Source: Silurus meridionalis (lineage: Eukaryota > Chordata > Actinopteri > Siluriformes > Siluridae). Taken from it: a stretch of DNA of 64,000 bases. The position numbers were made by a program, and so were the translations under genes. The stretch lies in assembly GCF_014805685.1 (NCBI RefSeq), contig NC_060902.1:2054645-2118644 (forward strand), given 5' to 3'. A model generated the notes under the pieces. The model was not told the origin of the DNA, searched no databases, and saw nothing but the letters and a program-made list of their open reading frames with translations. Numbering within the stretch: the first letter of the stretch is position 1; each line of letters begins with the position of its first letter. Of the stretch, positions 35,204 to 46,224 are shown piece by piece.

Positions 35204-35494
35204 AAAAGGATGGAGAGGAGTCGGTGGGGAAAGGGTGGGGGTGTGTATTGGAGAGGGGGTTGTTTGGTGGTCGGGTGGTTTAGCAGGACGGGATGGTGTG
35301 GAGTGAAATGCACTGAATAAATAAAACCAGTAGAACAGCGTGAATAGCCTGAGCACCTCCTACACTTCCTGCACTCTCCCCTGTGAACTATAACAGAAAA
35401 CAATTTACTATTCAGCCTCAACCTTTCTCCTTCACTCCATCCCTGAAATACCTGAGAGAATATACAAATCTCTCCACAGCATCCGCAATATCCA

Positions 35495-35496
<2 letters not shown>

Positions 35497-35542
<46 letters not shown>

Positions 35543-35549
35543 TGTGTGT
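35497..35549. repeat. (GT)n microsatellite
   Basis: About 53 bp of GT dinucleotides with one CT interruption. Confidence 0.97.
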
Positions 35550-35637
35550 TTTTTCCTCTTTTGAGTTCTAACACACCCACTGCAAATAAGAGCAGCAAAC
35601 TTGGCTCAAAGTCACTTTTCATGATCCACATATACAG

Positions 35638-35640
<3 letters not shown>

Positions 35641-35676
<36 letters not shown>
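35641..35676. repeat. (CA)n microsatellite
   Basis: About 36 bp of CA dinucleotides, 91 bp from the complementary GT array. Confidence 0.97.
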
Positions 35677-35680
<4 letters not shown>

Positions 35681-36551
35681 GCCGATGCGTCGTGGCTCGC
35701 TCGCGTCGCTGTTTTGAATCTCTCAGTCATCACGATGCTCTTTTCAGCTCTTCTCCAAAGTTTGCAAAGTTTTGCTTTCCAACAACGTTTTTTAACCCCT
35801 GTGACTTCAACCCAGACTGAGGAGCACAATAGTGCGTCTGTCTCGAACATCTCCAACAAGAAGTACCATTTTTTTTGACAGCATACACCTTTCTGTCTCC
35901 TCTACCACCAGAAGAACATCTTATCTGATTTTGTTTGCTTTTTTTTACATGATGGTTGGTGCACTTTAAAAAAAAAAAAAAAAAGGGCCAGAAACACAAA
36001 GTCGTTCTCAGAACTACACGTCCCAGTTACGTAAAAGCCTCCTTCCGTTTCCAGGACAAGCACCGACCACGCGCTCCGCCAGGTCTCTCCTTTCGTTCCT
36101 GCGATCGCTCCGAGGCTCTGCTGTTTGTGCTGAGTCAGCCAGTCCTACACAGAGGTGCTCATCGTCTCCTTCACCCCGAGAACCACTTGGACACTTTCAT
36201 GTTATAGATCCCACACGTTTTGAAAACTTACATTCAGGTGGATATTTATGTGCATAAGATTCTTCTAAGATGGAAGCAGGGGTGTTACCGTGTCATGGGT
36301 TTAGTCATGGCGTACGTTCTCGACACTTAATGTACCTCGACTAACAATTACGGGCTGATGTACATTTTGGTCTATTTTCATTTGTTTCTACGCAATCTGT
36401 TACACTGCTACCTGTTCCTAACCTTAGCCCTTAGCGTAACATATATTGCTGCATTCTATTTTTGGGCTATGCTGTGCTCAATGCTGGTTAGAATGCGGTT
36501 TTCTTTTAAGCTTCAGTACACTGATTTCCTCATATTCACCATCCCCTTTCA
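35677..36551. other. No gene recognised
   Basis: A run of A lies at 35968-35983. GAACTACACGTCCCAG at 36011-36026 is another ZNF143/SBS-like word. No exon was recognised. Confidence 0.5.
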
Positions 36552-36559
36552 GTTTATAA

Positions 36560-37494
36560 CAGGGGTCTGTGAGGGCTACATAATTATTCCTTTCCTTAAC
36601 AAGGGGTCGTTCTGTAACAGAAAATGACATGAGCCAGACTGACTACCAGTATTATAGCAAAGATTTGATTATGATTTAAAATAAATTTATTTTACCTCCT
36701 AATGCTGAATTAGTTTATTATTTTGTTCTGCATCGTACATACAAACGAGTATTAATTTTTCTACATTTCTCCTATTTGAAAGGCATTATTAATATCATAA
36801 TAAAATGTTTCATATTCGTTGTTATTGACATAAAAACATTTACTCACTTATGTATATGCATGTGATAACTGGGGGACTTTAAAAAAAAAAAAGTTCGATT
36901 ACATACATTTATTAATAACTATTCGACCGATAGTGGATTTCACTATACTATAGCTATGATGGATAATACTTGCTGATGACGATTAATCAATGATTTTTTT
37001 TATGGATACTGGATAAAAAACAAACACTCCATGTAAAATTTCTTAAAAAAAAAAAAATCATGAAATCTGAATCATGAAAATGTGCTGAAAGAAATACATA
37101 TTAATATTTTTATTAAGAAATATATTTATATTATTACAGAAAAAATAAATAAATAAATATAGCACTCTCCGTGCAGCACGCTGCCTTGCGTGTAAAAACA
37201 ACCAACATCAGTGATTCGCCTGTTGAGGCCGATCTCGTAATGACAGTAGACCAGACGTTGGGAAAAACTATCAATATGGATTTTTGCCGATATCCGATAG
37301 TTCTATCTAACTATCTCTGCCTCGACCTCTATTAACAACTAAGGGAATTTTGAGTTTGAAAGCCAAACTTTATTATTAAATACATATATAATTTGAGTAA
37401 AACATATATTTACTATTACATTTTTAACAATATATGTCTCTGCCATGGTTAAAAGGGCCGTTGCAAATGTAGGGGCCGTAGTTTGGGGACCCTG
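36560..37494 (+). mobile_element. Composite hAT-like element, copy 2 (host H carrying insert N)
   Basis: It starts CAGGGGTCTGTGAGGGC and ends GTTTGGGGACCCTG. The flanks GTTTATAA (36552-36559) and GGTTATAA (37495-37502) match at 7 of 8 positions. Inner element N at 36920-37331 is bordered by TTAATAAC and TTAACAAC, again 7 of 8. The same arrangement occurs at 21455-23087. No transposase frame. Confidence 0.85.
36920..37331 (+). mobile_element. Inner hAT-like element N, copy 2
   Basis: It runs from TATTCGACCGATAGTGGATT to CTGCCTCGACCTCTA, whose reverse complement TAGAGGTCGAGG matches the expected start. The 412 bp contain ATGGATACTGGATAAAAAAC and CTCCATGTAAAAT, shared with copy 1. Confidence 0.8.
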
Positions 37495-38109
37495 GGTTAT
37501 AAGGACAACCCGATAAACACTGAAGAGAAATTTTACGTTAAAAAAATAACACTCAAAATTAATAACTAACAGTAGTTTGTATTTGCTTTCTTTTTGTTTG
37601 TATACAAATGTTTTCACTTATTTTCATCATCAGCTTTTATGTTTTTTAATTACAAATGAATGGGACGTTATTTTACAAGTTTTTTTTTCTTATTATGAAA
37701 AACCGTGACATCACTTGAAGAAAGCTCTGTACTCATTCAGGGTTCACTTTGTTCATTTTCCTTTCACATGGTAAAATATTTGACATTTTCTATTATATAA
37801 AGTTCTGAAAAATGACTGCTGAACTGAAACATGCTTCTCTTTTGTAAATGTCTCAACCAGAAGTAAAGTTCAGAGAAATAAAACACAAAAGAAATGCAAG
37901 AATGGTGCCCCTATTGGACCCATTGTGACTCAGCTTAAAGGAACTCGGATTGTTTAATAGCCTCTGCCTTTTCTTTATTTTATTTGCATTTGGTTACTAA
38001 CATGTAATAAACCAAGAATAGGTAAATAATGATATAAAATAAGTAAATAGTTAATGTGGGTATTTAAAATCTTTATACAAAGACTTACCTCATAATTGGT
38101 ACGCATTTT
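37495..38109. other. No gene recognised
   Basis: A+T-rich unique sequence without a recognisable feature. Confidence 0.6.
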
Positions 38110-38213
38110 AATTCAAGTCAAGTCAAAACGCCTTTAATGTCATTTCAACCAAATTTAGCTGATGCAGTATACAGTAAAATTAAACTAAATATTTCTAGGA
38201 GCCTGGTGCTACA
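38110..38213 (+). repeat. Dispersed repeat upstream of the minisatellite
   Basis: AATTCAAGTCAAGTCAAAAC, then CCTTTAATGTCATTTCAACC, then GCTGATGCAGTATACAGTAA and GGAGCCTGGTGCTAC. This word order is familiar from fish genomes as a dispersed repeat. The adjacent minisatellite appears to grow from its end. Confidence 0.5.
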
Positions 38214-38219
38214 AAACAC

Positions 38220-38391
38220 AACATAGAGCTACATCAGACAACATAAAGCTACATAACACAACAGAGAGCTACATCAAACAACATAGAGCTATGTAGCACA
38301 ACATAGAGCTACATCAAACATCTTAGAGCTATATAGCACAACACAGAGCTACATCAAACAACATAGAGCGACATAACACAATATAGAGCTT
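38220..38391 (+). repeat. 20-bp minisatellite with 40-bp dimer structure
   Basis: Unit starts fall exactly every 20 bp from 38220 to 38380. Units at 38220, 38260, 38300 and 38340 end in ACATCAAAC or a close variant (ACATCAGAC). Units at 38240, 38280, 38320 and 38360 end in variants of RTARCAC such as ATATAGCAC. The core is ACATAGAGCT. About 8.5 units are present. Confidence 0.92.
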
Positions 38392-38973
38392 TAGACTAAA
38401 AGGAAGACCTACAGTAAGTGTCAATCATGGATAATATAATAACAGCCTGAATTTGCATGTGACCTAAGACTTCATTAAGACATGACATGCAGCTTTAGAG
38501 TCTTGAACCAGACTCCTGATTCAGAGAAAAAACACCGGCAAAGTAAAAAATGATTTCAAAATAAATTTTTTGGCTCTAAATACGAAAAAAATTTTTAAAG
38601 CTGTGCTGTCAAAATAATTGTTCATATTTTGGAGAGTTGGCTAAAATTCATGGGGTGATTTTCTCCCACTGCTGCGCTATAGAAAAATATAAATAATGCT
38701 CGGTATGAATTCTTAATCTCATCCGTCTCTGCTTACTCATGCTTATTAGCATCTCATAAGTTCGAGTAGCTTCGCTTACGTGAACTTATTGCACAACGTC
38801 CTCGCTCTTTCCAGCTATACGTCTTCTTTCCTTTCGACTCCTGTGCCAACTAGTAGGCATTCTGGAGAGCAAGGAGCTATTAATGCTCGTTCCTTTGCTC
38901 TCTGTAAATCCTCTCGTTTTGGTTTAATGGTCCAGCTTGCTTGTGTCACTCACTCTCCCTGTGGACTGTTCAT
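38392..38973. other. No gene recognised
   Basis: Unique sequence. Bases 38695-38970 are somewhat GC-richer, with a 102-codon plus-strand frame that runs into the CA array and is not credible. Confidence 0.55.

Positions 38974-39029
<56 letters not shown>
38974..39029. repeat. (CA)n microsatellite
   Basis: About 56 bp of CA dinucleotides. Confidence 0.97.
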
Positions 39030-39032
<3 letters not shown>

Positions 39033-39478
39033 CCTGGACGCCTGGATTGAATCCGCCACTTAATAGCACCAATCTGAGACAAGATTAAACAGAAAGACTG
39101 CCTTTCTCTAGATCCCATCATTCCCCTTTTTCCTCTCCTCGATGTTCCGTAATGGGAGAGCGCTAACCCAATTAGCTACGTAGGACTGATACACGGCTAA
39201 AGGCTAAAGCAAGAGTGGAGAGCACATTAATGGCAGGAAAAGGCCCCGTGAGACGAGCCTGTCTCCGACTTGGAGCTTGCAGTTTTGTTTTGGTAGTTTT
39301 TTTCTCGAGAGTTTTATTTCAGCCGAACTTCATATATCTGGATCTCTGGCCCTCTTACGTAACTTTTAACAAATAACCATTGACTGCTAGGTTGCAAATA
39401 TCACTGCTGGGGTGTTATTTTTTCAGCTCTGCCACTTGACAGACACGTAAGAAGGCATCATAAGAAATGATATCACCA
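39030..39478. other. No gene recognised; possible conserved segment at 39140-39290
   Basis: The 39145-39290 part is of high complexity with CCCAATTAGCTACGTAGG and GAGCACATTAATGGC words. No coding frame. Confidence 0.35.
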
Positions 39479-39698
39479 GAATGAGGATGGGTTCCCTGTT
39501 GAGTCTCTCAAGGTTTCTTCCTCGTACTATCTATGGAAGTTTTTCTTGCCACAGTCGCCCCAGGCTTCATCATCAGGCATAAACACACATCATTCACTTT
39601 TATGAAATTAGTTTGTTCCATAATTCTCATGTTTGGCGAAGCTGCTTTGAGACAATGTCCATTTTGAAAACAGTATAACAATAAACTTAAACTTGAAC
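39479..39698 (+). repeat. Retroposon-like dispersed repeat, plus copy
   Basis: GAGGATGGGTTCCCTGTTGA, CAAGGTTTCTTCCTCG, GTTTTTCTTGCCACAG, GAAGCTGCTTTGAGACAATG, then CAATAAACTTAAACTTGAAC as a tail. Same order as 8988-9240 read on the minus strand. Confidence 0.75.
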
Positions 39699-40443
39699 AT
39701 AATCAGAGAGGAGTGGTAGAGCAAGAGAGGGAGAGGGCAAGCCATAGTGGCAGGTGACCTTTAGATGAAGAGGTCATCCCTCTCATCTCTTTAAAGTCCT
39801 CGCAGAGTGCTGTGTCGTAGCCACCTGTTATGTACGGTGTTTCTCGGTTTTCAATAACACTTGGTGCCATGCCAAATACCTGGTGTATATCTGCTGTTTA
39901 TGAGAACCCCAATCTCGAGTGACTCACCCCCTCTCACACCTCTGAAAAAGAAAAAAAAAATAGTCTCCTGGCTTCATATTTAATCCAAACCCCTCCCTTC
40001 GTCCTCTCTAATCATAAATCTAAGTCACAGTGCACAGTGGGCCGACACCACTAATTGATATTGCTTTCACTGCAGTATAAAGCTCATCTTGGCAGGGTGC
40101 TCCAGAGCTAGACATCATGGTAGGCCCCTTTTTGTAAAGTGTACTTAAAAAATAAAATAAATAAATAAAAGAGATGGGAGACAGACGGCAGGTGCGTCAT
40201 CACTGCTGCCGCAAGGTCTTTGTTAATTACGTACTAAAAATCTAGAATAATAAAAGAAAAGAATGAAGAGGAAGTTATCAAATCCGTGCATTGTTATGAG
40301 ACATAGTTTAGCATCCCTGTTATAATAGAGGCACTTTCAGGAAAATTTTGATTAATGTTCAAATTCTGTCATTTCTGACCTTAAACTAGGAAAGATAAAA
40401 AAAAATCCCTACTCTGAAACCATCAGATGATCTCTTCAACCCG
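39699..40443. other. No gene recognised; candidate conserved segment at 39960-40125
   Basis: The 39965-40125 part contains CTCTAATCATAAATC, CACTAATTGATATTGC and CTGCAGTATAAAGC in high-complexity sequence and could be a conserved element. The remainder is unremarkable. Confidence 0.35.
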
Positions 40444-40843
40444 CCTAATATTGTGTTGATCCTCTTTTTTCCTGCTACAACAGTCGTGACCCGTCAATCA
40501 TTAACAGCATGAACTTCTTTAGCAGTTTGAGCTACAGGAGCTCGTCTGCTGGATCGGACCACCATCAATGAGCTTGGCTGCCCACGACCCTGTCGCCGGT
40601 TCACCACTGTTCCTTCCTTGGAGCAGTTTGATAAATATTGACACTGCAGACCAGGAACATCCCACAAGAACTGCAGTTTTAGAATGCTCTGACCCAGTCG
40701 TCTAGATGTCACATTTTGTCAAATTTGCTCAAATCCTTAGCTCGCCCATTTTTCCTGCTTCTAACACGTTGACTTTGAGGACAAAATGTTCACTTGAGAG
40801 ATAATCAGTGTTTTCACTTCATGCCAGATCGGTGTATACAAGT
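40444..40843 (-). mobile_element. Tc1-like element (RRAPVAQ family), fullest N-terminal remnant
   Basis: On the minus strand the frames contain TSRRLGQSI, then SKEGTVVNRRQGRGQP, then VVRSSRRAPVAQTAKEV. These are the helix-turn-helix and GRPR-like hook of a Tc1-type transposase, broken by frameshifts. The catalytic half is deleted: the sequence passes from HAVND directly to a terminal segment beginning CCTAATATTGTGTTGATCC. The right end is TGCCAGATCGGTGTATA. Confidence 0.85.
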
Positions 40844-42037
40844 ATAATGTTTTAAATCAGTCAATATTCGCTTGTTAAATCGATGACACAGAGTCTACAC
40901 TGCTACGCTGAATGTGGTGGCATCCAGAATTTATTTGCACTCTGTAGCGAAGAAGGTTGAATACGACGTCATTCCGAGCTCAGATTTCCGAGGTAGGTCG
41001 AATGTAGCCTAAGAATGTACGATTCACATTTATGCAAAGTTCAGACCTGCCAACCCCAAAAAAGGAATAATGTATAGTCTCGGGAAGTGGGGATTAGCCC
41101 AACATACAAACACTTGTCTGGTTGCTTTCACACGGCCAAAATTTTCACCATATTTTTTTTAAGTTTGTTTGTTTTTTACTGTATTTGGCCTGAATTCGAC
41201 TATAAATATAGCAGATATATGTTATCCGTTTGTCCTTGTCGAAATCAGGGATGTATTAATAGTTTTTTTACCACGTTAGCGAACTAAAAACATTCTGAGG
41301 ATGCCGTGTGAGAGGTCTTCGGAAAACAAGAAAACAGAGTTGAGACGAGAGCACTAAGAGCCGAAAGATTTCTAATGTCTAATCTAATATCTGAAAAGCA
41401 CCTACACGGATTCATCTGCTGTTTAGACCATTTGTAGTAGAGATGAGTCGTTCAGGAACGATTCGCAAATTTGGAGTCTTTAAAGTGACTCAGAAGAAAG
41501 AGTCGTCTCAAAAAGTGATTTAAAGAACCGAGTCGCTAAAACTAGCAAGAAAAAGATGGGGAGAGAAACAAATTTGAATATGTTGATGGTACAAGATGGA
41601 TCTTCAAAACTAAACAATGTAAAGGTTTTAATCGAACGACAATTTTAGCTCCATTTATAACCAGCGTTTGGACAGACGGTTGGTTTTGTTAAAATGTTAT
41701 TAATCCCGGTGTGGGATTTTCAATTCAAATTCAAATGCATAATAATCAGCGAGACATTATGCCCTGTCGTGTTTTCTCGTGTGAATTCTGCACTATTCAA
41801 GACGGGTCGCTGGTTAGGCGGTGATGTTATCCTGAGCGAATAAGTAAAAAAAAAAAAACCTGGATCTGAGCGTGTCAGGAAACCGAGGTGGGTGGCTGCT
41901 TATATTATGCAAGTGAGAAAGAGCCTAAAGGTTTGTGTTTACAACAAGGGAAAAGCAGACTGAGAAGGTTTGCATACTTTCACTACTAGCGGGATGCCAT
42001 CGTGTCTCCAAACGCCACCATCGCCATCACCACCACG
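40844..42037. other. No gene recognised; short GAACGAGTC-type fragment
   Basis: Bases 41440-41545 (AGTCGTTCAGGAACGATTCG, then AGTGACTCAGAAGAAAGAGT, then AAGAACCGAGTCGC) are a fragment of the repeat at 9531 and 44985. Nothing else was recognised. Confidence 0.55.
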
Positions 42038-42076
42038 CACCCCAACCCATCCCAACCCATCCCATCCCATCCCATC
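42038..42076. repeat. (CCCAT)n pentanucleotide repeat
   Basis: About seven imperfect CCCAT/CCCAA units. Confidence 0.9.
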
Positions 42077-43139
42077 TTATCTCTGCATCAAGCGCTGACA
42101 GAAATAAACAGTCAGCGCATCTTTTAATAGTCCTGACACATAAATGCTCATACCCATAATGCCTTCCTAAAATGTTTATATCTACGTCAGCGATTACAAA
42201 ATCCCTACCACCCAATTCTCTCACACCGTCCGGAGACTAACTAATTACTCTAATGATCCGTAGATATTCGTGGAGGTCGAACATGACGGATGTATAGGTG
42301 AAGAAAGTAAAGAAAAAGAGGCAGAGAAAAAGCTGTATGTAGGAATTTGAGATTGAATCTAGATGCCTGTTTAATCTTTGTGATTGTTGCCACACACTCG
42401 TCAGAGGAAAACATGGTTTCCGGATGAGAAAACCTTCCTGAGCTTGAAATAAAAACAAGAAACCTATGACGAATGATAAATAGGACATTAAACTGAACGT
42501 CTCTTATAGACTCGACCGTGATATATTTTTCAGCGGTTTGAATTGGATTAATCCTTTCAAATTCATCACAACACTCTGCTTTATTTTAGTCCTGCTCCTG
42601 AGGCTACATGCTTGGGATTTTATATTGCTAAACCGGTAGGACATTCCGAGAAACATTTCCCATATAAATGTAAAGCCGGGCTTAAGCTTTAGCTGTCAGG
42701 CTTAATCTTGCAATTTATTTAAAGGAGAAGTCATTACAACACAGTGGAGCGTGACTATAACTGTCGTTCACATAACCCAAAATAAATATAAAAATCGTCC
42801 TGAATAGCCAATCAGAACTTTGATCCAGATGGCATCCAAAACAACGTAACATCATTTTGGTGATATTTTTGTTGATAAAAAAAGTCAAACGTATTACATT
42901 TCCATCATGCAGACTCATGTGAACGTGTCACTGGAAGCCTAATTGTGACATGTGCAAGGAGAATGAACTATTTTTGACACGCACCTTTAGATCTATACCT
43001 AAAAAGGAAAGATTAATGCAATTCAACCTCTCCTGAGTATGAGAAATCCCCGGAGAGCCGTGCTAACAGTTTCCTAGATCTTCTGTGCTTTAAGCAAGAG
43101 CGATCCCTAATTGCTCAAAGTGAGCTCAGAACGTTTCAA
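42077..43139. other. No gene recognised
   Basis: Unique sequence. No motif or frame stands out. Confidence 0.55.
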
Positions 43140-43760
43140 AGCTCTCAAGGTTTTCAAAGCGGAAACCCGTTCCCGGACAGGACGCTCCCTCACTTTAGGC
43201 GGATAATCATGGAAATTAGGTGACAGCTGCATGTAATTAATCCACACGCCAAGCGATGAGACGCAGGTTTCTGTTCGCAGAGACGTCTCCTGCTGTTTAT
43301 GACTTTTTCATGTATAATGGAGGTCTTTGGCGGGAGGAGGAGACGCTGAAAGAGCAAAACGGATGGCTTGTTATTGCGTCGATGTCCCTGGCAAGGCCAT
43401 GGTAGCACTTCATTGAGGGGTCTTTTCTTTCCTATTGCGGTCCATTTAACAGAACAGCGAGGTGCGCCGTTATTTCTCTTCCTCTTTTAGGTGCTGTGAG
43501 ACAACGCTTAATGCCAGCGTTCGAGACAAATTGCCGCCGTTACGGAGAGAAAATGCCTAAGGAGGTGCCCTCCAGCACATGGCTTGGGTCAGCTGTTCCC
43601 TAGCTACGGAGCAGACTTCAGTGTTTCCATAACAACGCCATGTTGCCACGAACACCTTGCGAGCGGCTAATTAGGCGCGCTTGTTTAGCTCGGTAATCGC
43701 TTCATCCGGGATTATTTTTAAAATGCAGTATTTTCTTAATTACATGTCACTAATTTTAGA
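43140..43760. other. Candidate conserved non-coding block with homeodomain-type words
   Basis: About 600 bp of high-complexity sequence free of simple repeats. It contains AATTAGGTGACAGCTG (TGACAG plus the E-box CAGCTG, 43214-43229), GTAATTAATCC (43233-43243), TTCCATAACAACGCCATGTT and GTTGCCACG (X-box-like half sites, 43625-43651), GGCTAATTAGGCG and GGGATTA. No open frame or splice-bounded exon. An enhancer is the likely alternative to chance, but conservation was not measured. Confidence 0.35.
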
Positions 43761-44834
43761 TTGTAAATTCACACACGCTACGTTCTTCCTCTGTACCTGA
43801 GTATTTACTCTAATTAAACTAAACAGCATGTAAATGTGACACGCTAATTAGAAAAATGCTCTCAGGCCCAAAACGAGAAGAAGAAAAGAAATAAGACCCT
43901 GGGGGAGATGGTGTCCTTTTGGTGTTGAAGAGCCAAGATAATCGTATCGTATACTCTAATAACCACCATCGCTACCACTTTTCGCTCGGCTAACGTACAC
44001 CTTATTCTAGCGCAAGTGCCCAAAGCGAGACTTGTCCTCGTGGAATTTACTTGGATTTTTTGGTGCTTACAGACTGCATCAGCCATGACAGGCTCTAGAT
44101 AGATAGAAAAAGGAGTCGAAGGAATTTCAGGACTACAGACAGACTGGAACAGTGGGAACTCGCGGTATGCAAAGCAAACACTACGATGCCATGGAGGCCG
44201 ACTGTCAAAACACACGGGGATATTCAAATGAGCCAAAATGACTGCTGTGCTGAAAGAAGACACCGTGTGCCACTGTGTGAGGCCCTGAGCTGACTATAAA
44301 GCAACGCAAACAGTAGAGGGAGGGAGCGAGGGAGCAAAAGAGGGAGGGAGGAAACGAAGGAGAGAGTGAGACCAGAAAGAGAGTGGCAATGATCAGGAAA
44401 CTTCTGTTAGTAGACAAAAGTGAGTGTCTGCATTCTGTTGAGTCCTACATGGCTGGAGGGAGAGTGACAGTGTTGTGTGAAAGCATCGTGCTCTCTGAAT
44501 TAAATGAGTTTGGGGCACACAGCTGGTGCCGTCTTTTACTCCTTTTTTCTGCCTGTTTTTTCTTCTTGCTCAAAGCCAAGACCTTTTGTAACAAAAAAAA
44601 GAGAATTCTCCATGGTCTCGGTTCCGACTTCAAAAAGTCAGTCGCGTATTCCGACGAAACATGAGCGATGCGGGACATGCGTTACTACCCCGAAGTCGTT
44701 TTTTTTTCTATAGTAGCACTGTGTGATTTATTAAACTCTTTCACTCTTGTTAAGTGTTCAAGACATTACTGTGAATGTTACAAAGCGCTGTCACTGGAGA
44801 CTCCTTCCAGAAATCACCACTTGAACAAATTCCT
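43761..44834. other. No gene recognised
   Basis: A GA-rich patch lies at 44312-44375. An unrecognised 133-codon minus-strand frame at 43862-44263 has no motif I know. No other feature. Confidence 0.5.
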
Positions 44835-45745
44835 TTCTGACCAATCAGAATTTAACTGCTGCTGTGTAGAGCTAATTTGATTGGTCTGAAGGTGTTGACT
44901 GATTCACTGTAACAGCGGCTCTGACAATACTACAGCTACAAATCAGATTTACAGTCATTTCTATCTGCTTTATACTAGTGAATAGTCATGCATGAATGGT
45001 TCGTTCATTTTGAACGAGTCTTTAATGGGACTCGGATGAATGAGTCGTCTTAAAGAGTGATTTTTGACTGGACGTGCATGAGCGAAGCTTCGCTAAATCT
45101 CCATAGGTTATGTACAGAAAACAGAATTGAGTAGTTTGTCTGTCAAATCTTCTATTCCGATTCTTTCATTCTTTAATCACATGATTCCATATGCAGTGCA
45201 TTACACAGGAAACAGAATTGAGTAGTTCATTTCATGGGTCATCTGGTCCAAGTCGTTCATTCTTTAATGACGTGACCCCCATAGACGCTACACAGTGCAA
45301 TAGATCAGTTTTTGATCCAAATCTGAACATTATTGTTACAATAATTATGGGAGTTACATGACAAAAGAACCAAACGACACGGACCAGAAGATGAAGAAGT
45401 GAAACTACTAATTCTTTTTATTCTAATTTGTCCTTAGCTGCATTGACATTTTTTCATTATGTGGAACTATAGTCAACGTTGGTAAATGTAGACGTGTTGG
45501 TTGAGCTGCTTATTGAAAATGTAGCATTTTATTTAATTTCTGATAAAAGAAATGTAATGAACTAAATGACTCAAAAAAGATTAGTTCATTTTGATGAACA
45601 AGATTTTTAAAAGTCACTAAAATGATCCGATCTTCCCATTGCTAATCTATAGTCAGATTTATAGTCATTTACATTAACTGGTTTATATTAATGAGCTCAT
45701 TCCGATGCTTTTTAGTTTCTATAGTAACAACAAGGGGTTTGGATG
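44835..45745 (+). repeat. TTCTGATTGGTC-type repeat, split by a GAACGAGTC-type element
   Basis: The left part (GACCAATCAGAATTTAACTG, then TTTGATTGGTCTGAAGG, then ATCAGATTTACAGTCATTTC) leads into the insert at 44985-45641. To the right, a second version of the same segment (GTCAGATTTATAGTCATTTA) leads to GTTTCTATAGTAACAAC. The same terminal words occur at 16043-16140. Confidence 0.55.
44985..45641. mobile_element. GAACGAGTC-type dispersed repeat, copy 2
   Basis: It contains GGTTCGTTCATTTTGAACGA, GAATGAGTCGTCTTAAAGAG, AACAGAATTGAGTAG (twice), AACCAAACGACAC and AAAATGATCCGATCTTCCCA, in the order of the 9531 copy. The doubled AACAGAATTGAGTAG suggests an internal partial duplication. No coding content. 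Confidence 0.6.
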
Positions 45746-45817
45746 GTCGCAAATAAATTGTTAATATGGTCAGCGGTAATAAGATGTTTGTTTGATGTTA
45801 ATGCAAGTAGTCTCCTG

Positions 45818-46155
45818 TGGAGTTGCAAAGTTCCAGGAATTTTCAAGACTGAAAACTTTCCATGGGAATTAACAGGAATTAATGGGAAAAAACTGTGAAT
45901 TTACTAAATCGTTTGGTCTTGAACAGGGAAGTTAAATGTAGTTGAAAAAAAAAATCTTGCAGGATAATTTTGTTAAAAACCACCAGATTTAATGCAATTT
46001 TAAGTAAAATTCTACCTGCACTTCCATCAACCACATGCACACAGCACACTGAGGCCATGCCCCTATATGTACCACCTATTCCTACATCACATATAACACA
46101 CATCAATTCTCGAATCCTTGAATGTTGGTGAGTATGCGAGTAAATTACAATAAAT

Positions 46156-46224
<69 letters not shown>

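Noticed and set aside
35170..35859. 229-codon minus-strand frame
   Set aside because: It spans the GT and CA arrays, giving Val-Cys and Thr-His runs. It is an artefact of dinucleotide repeats.
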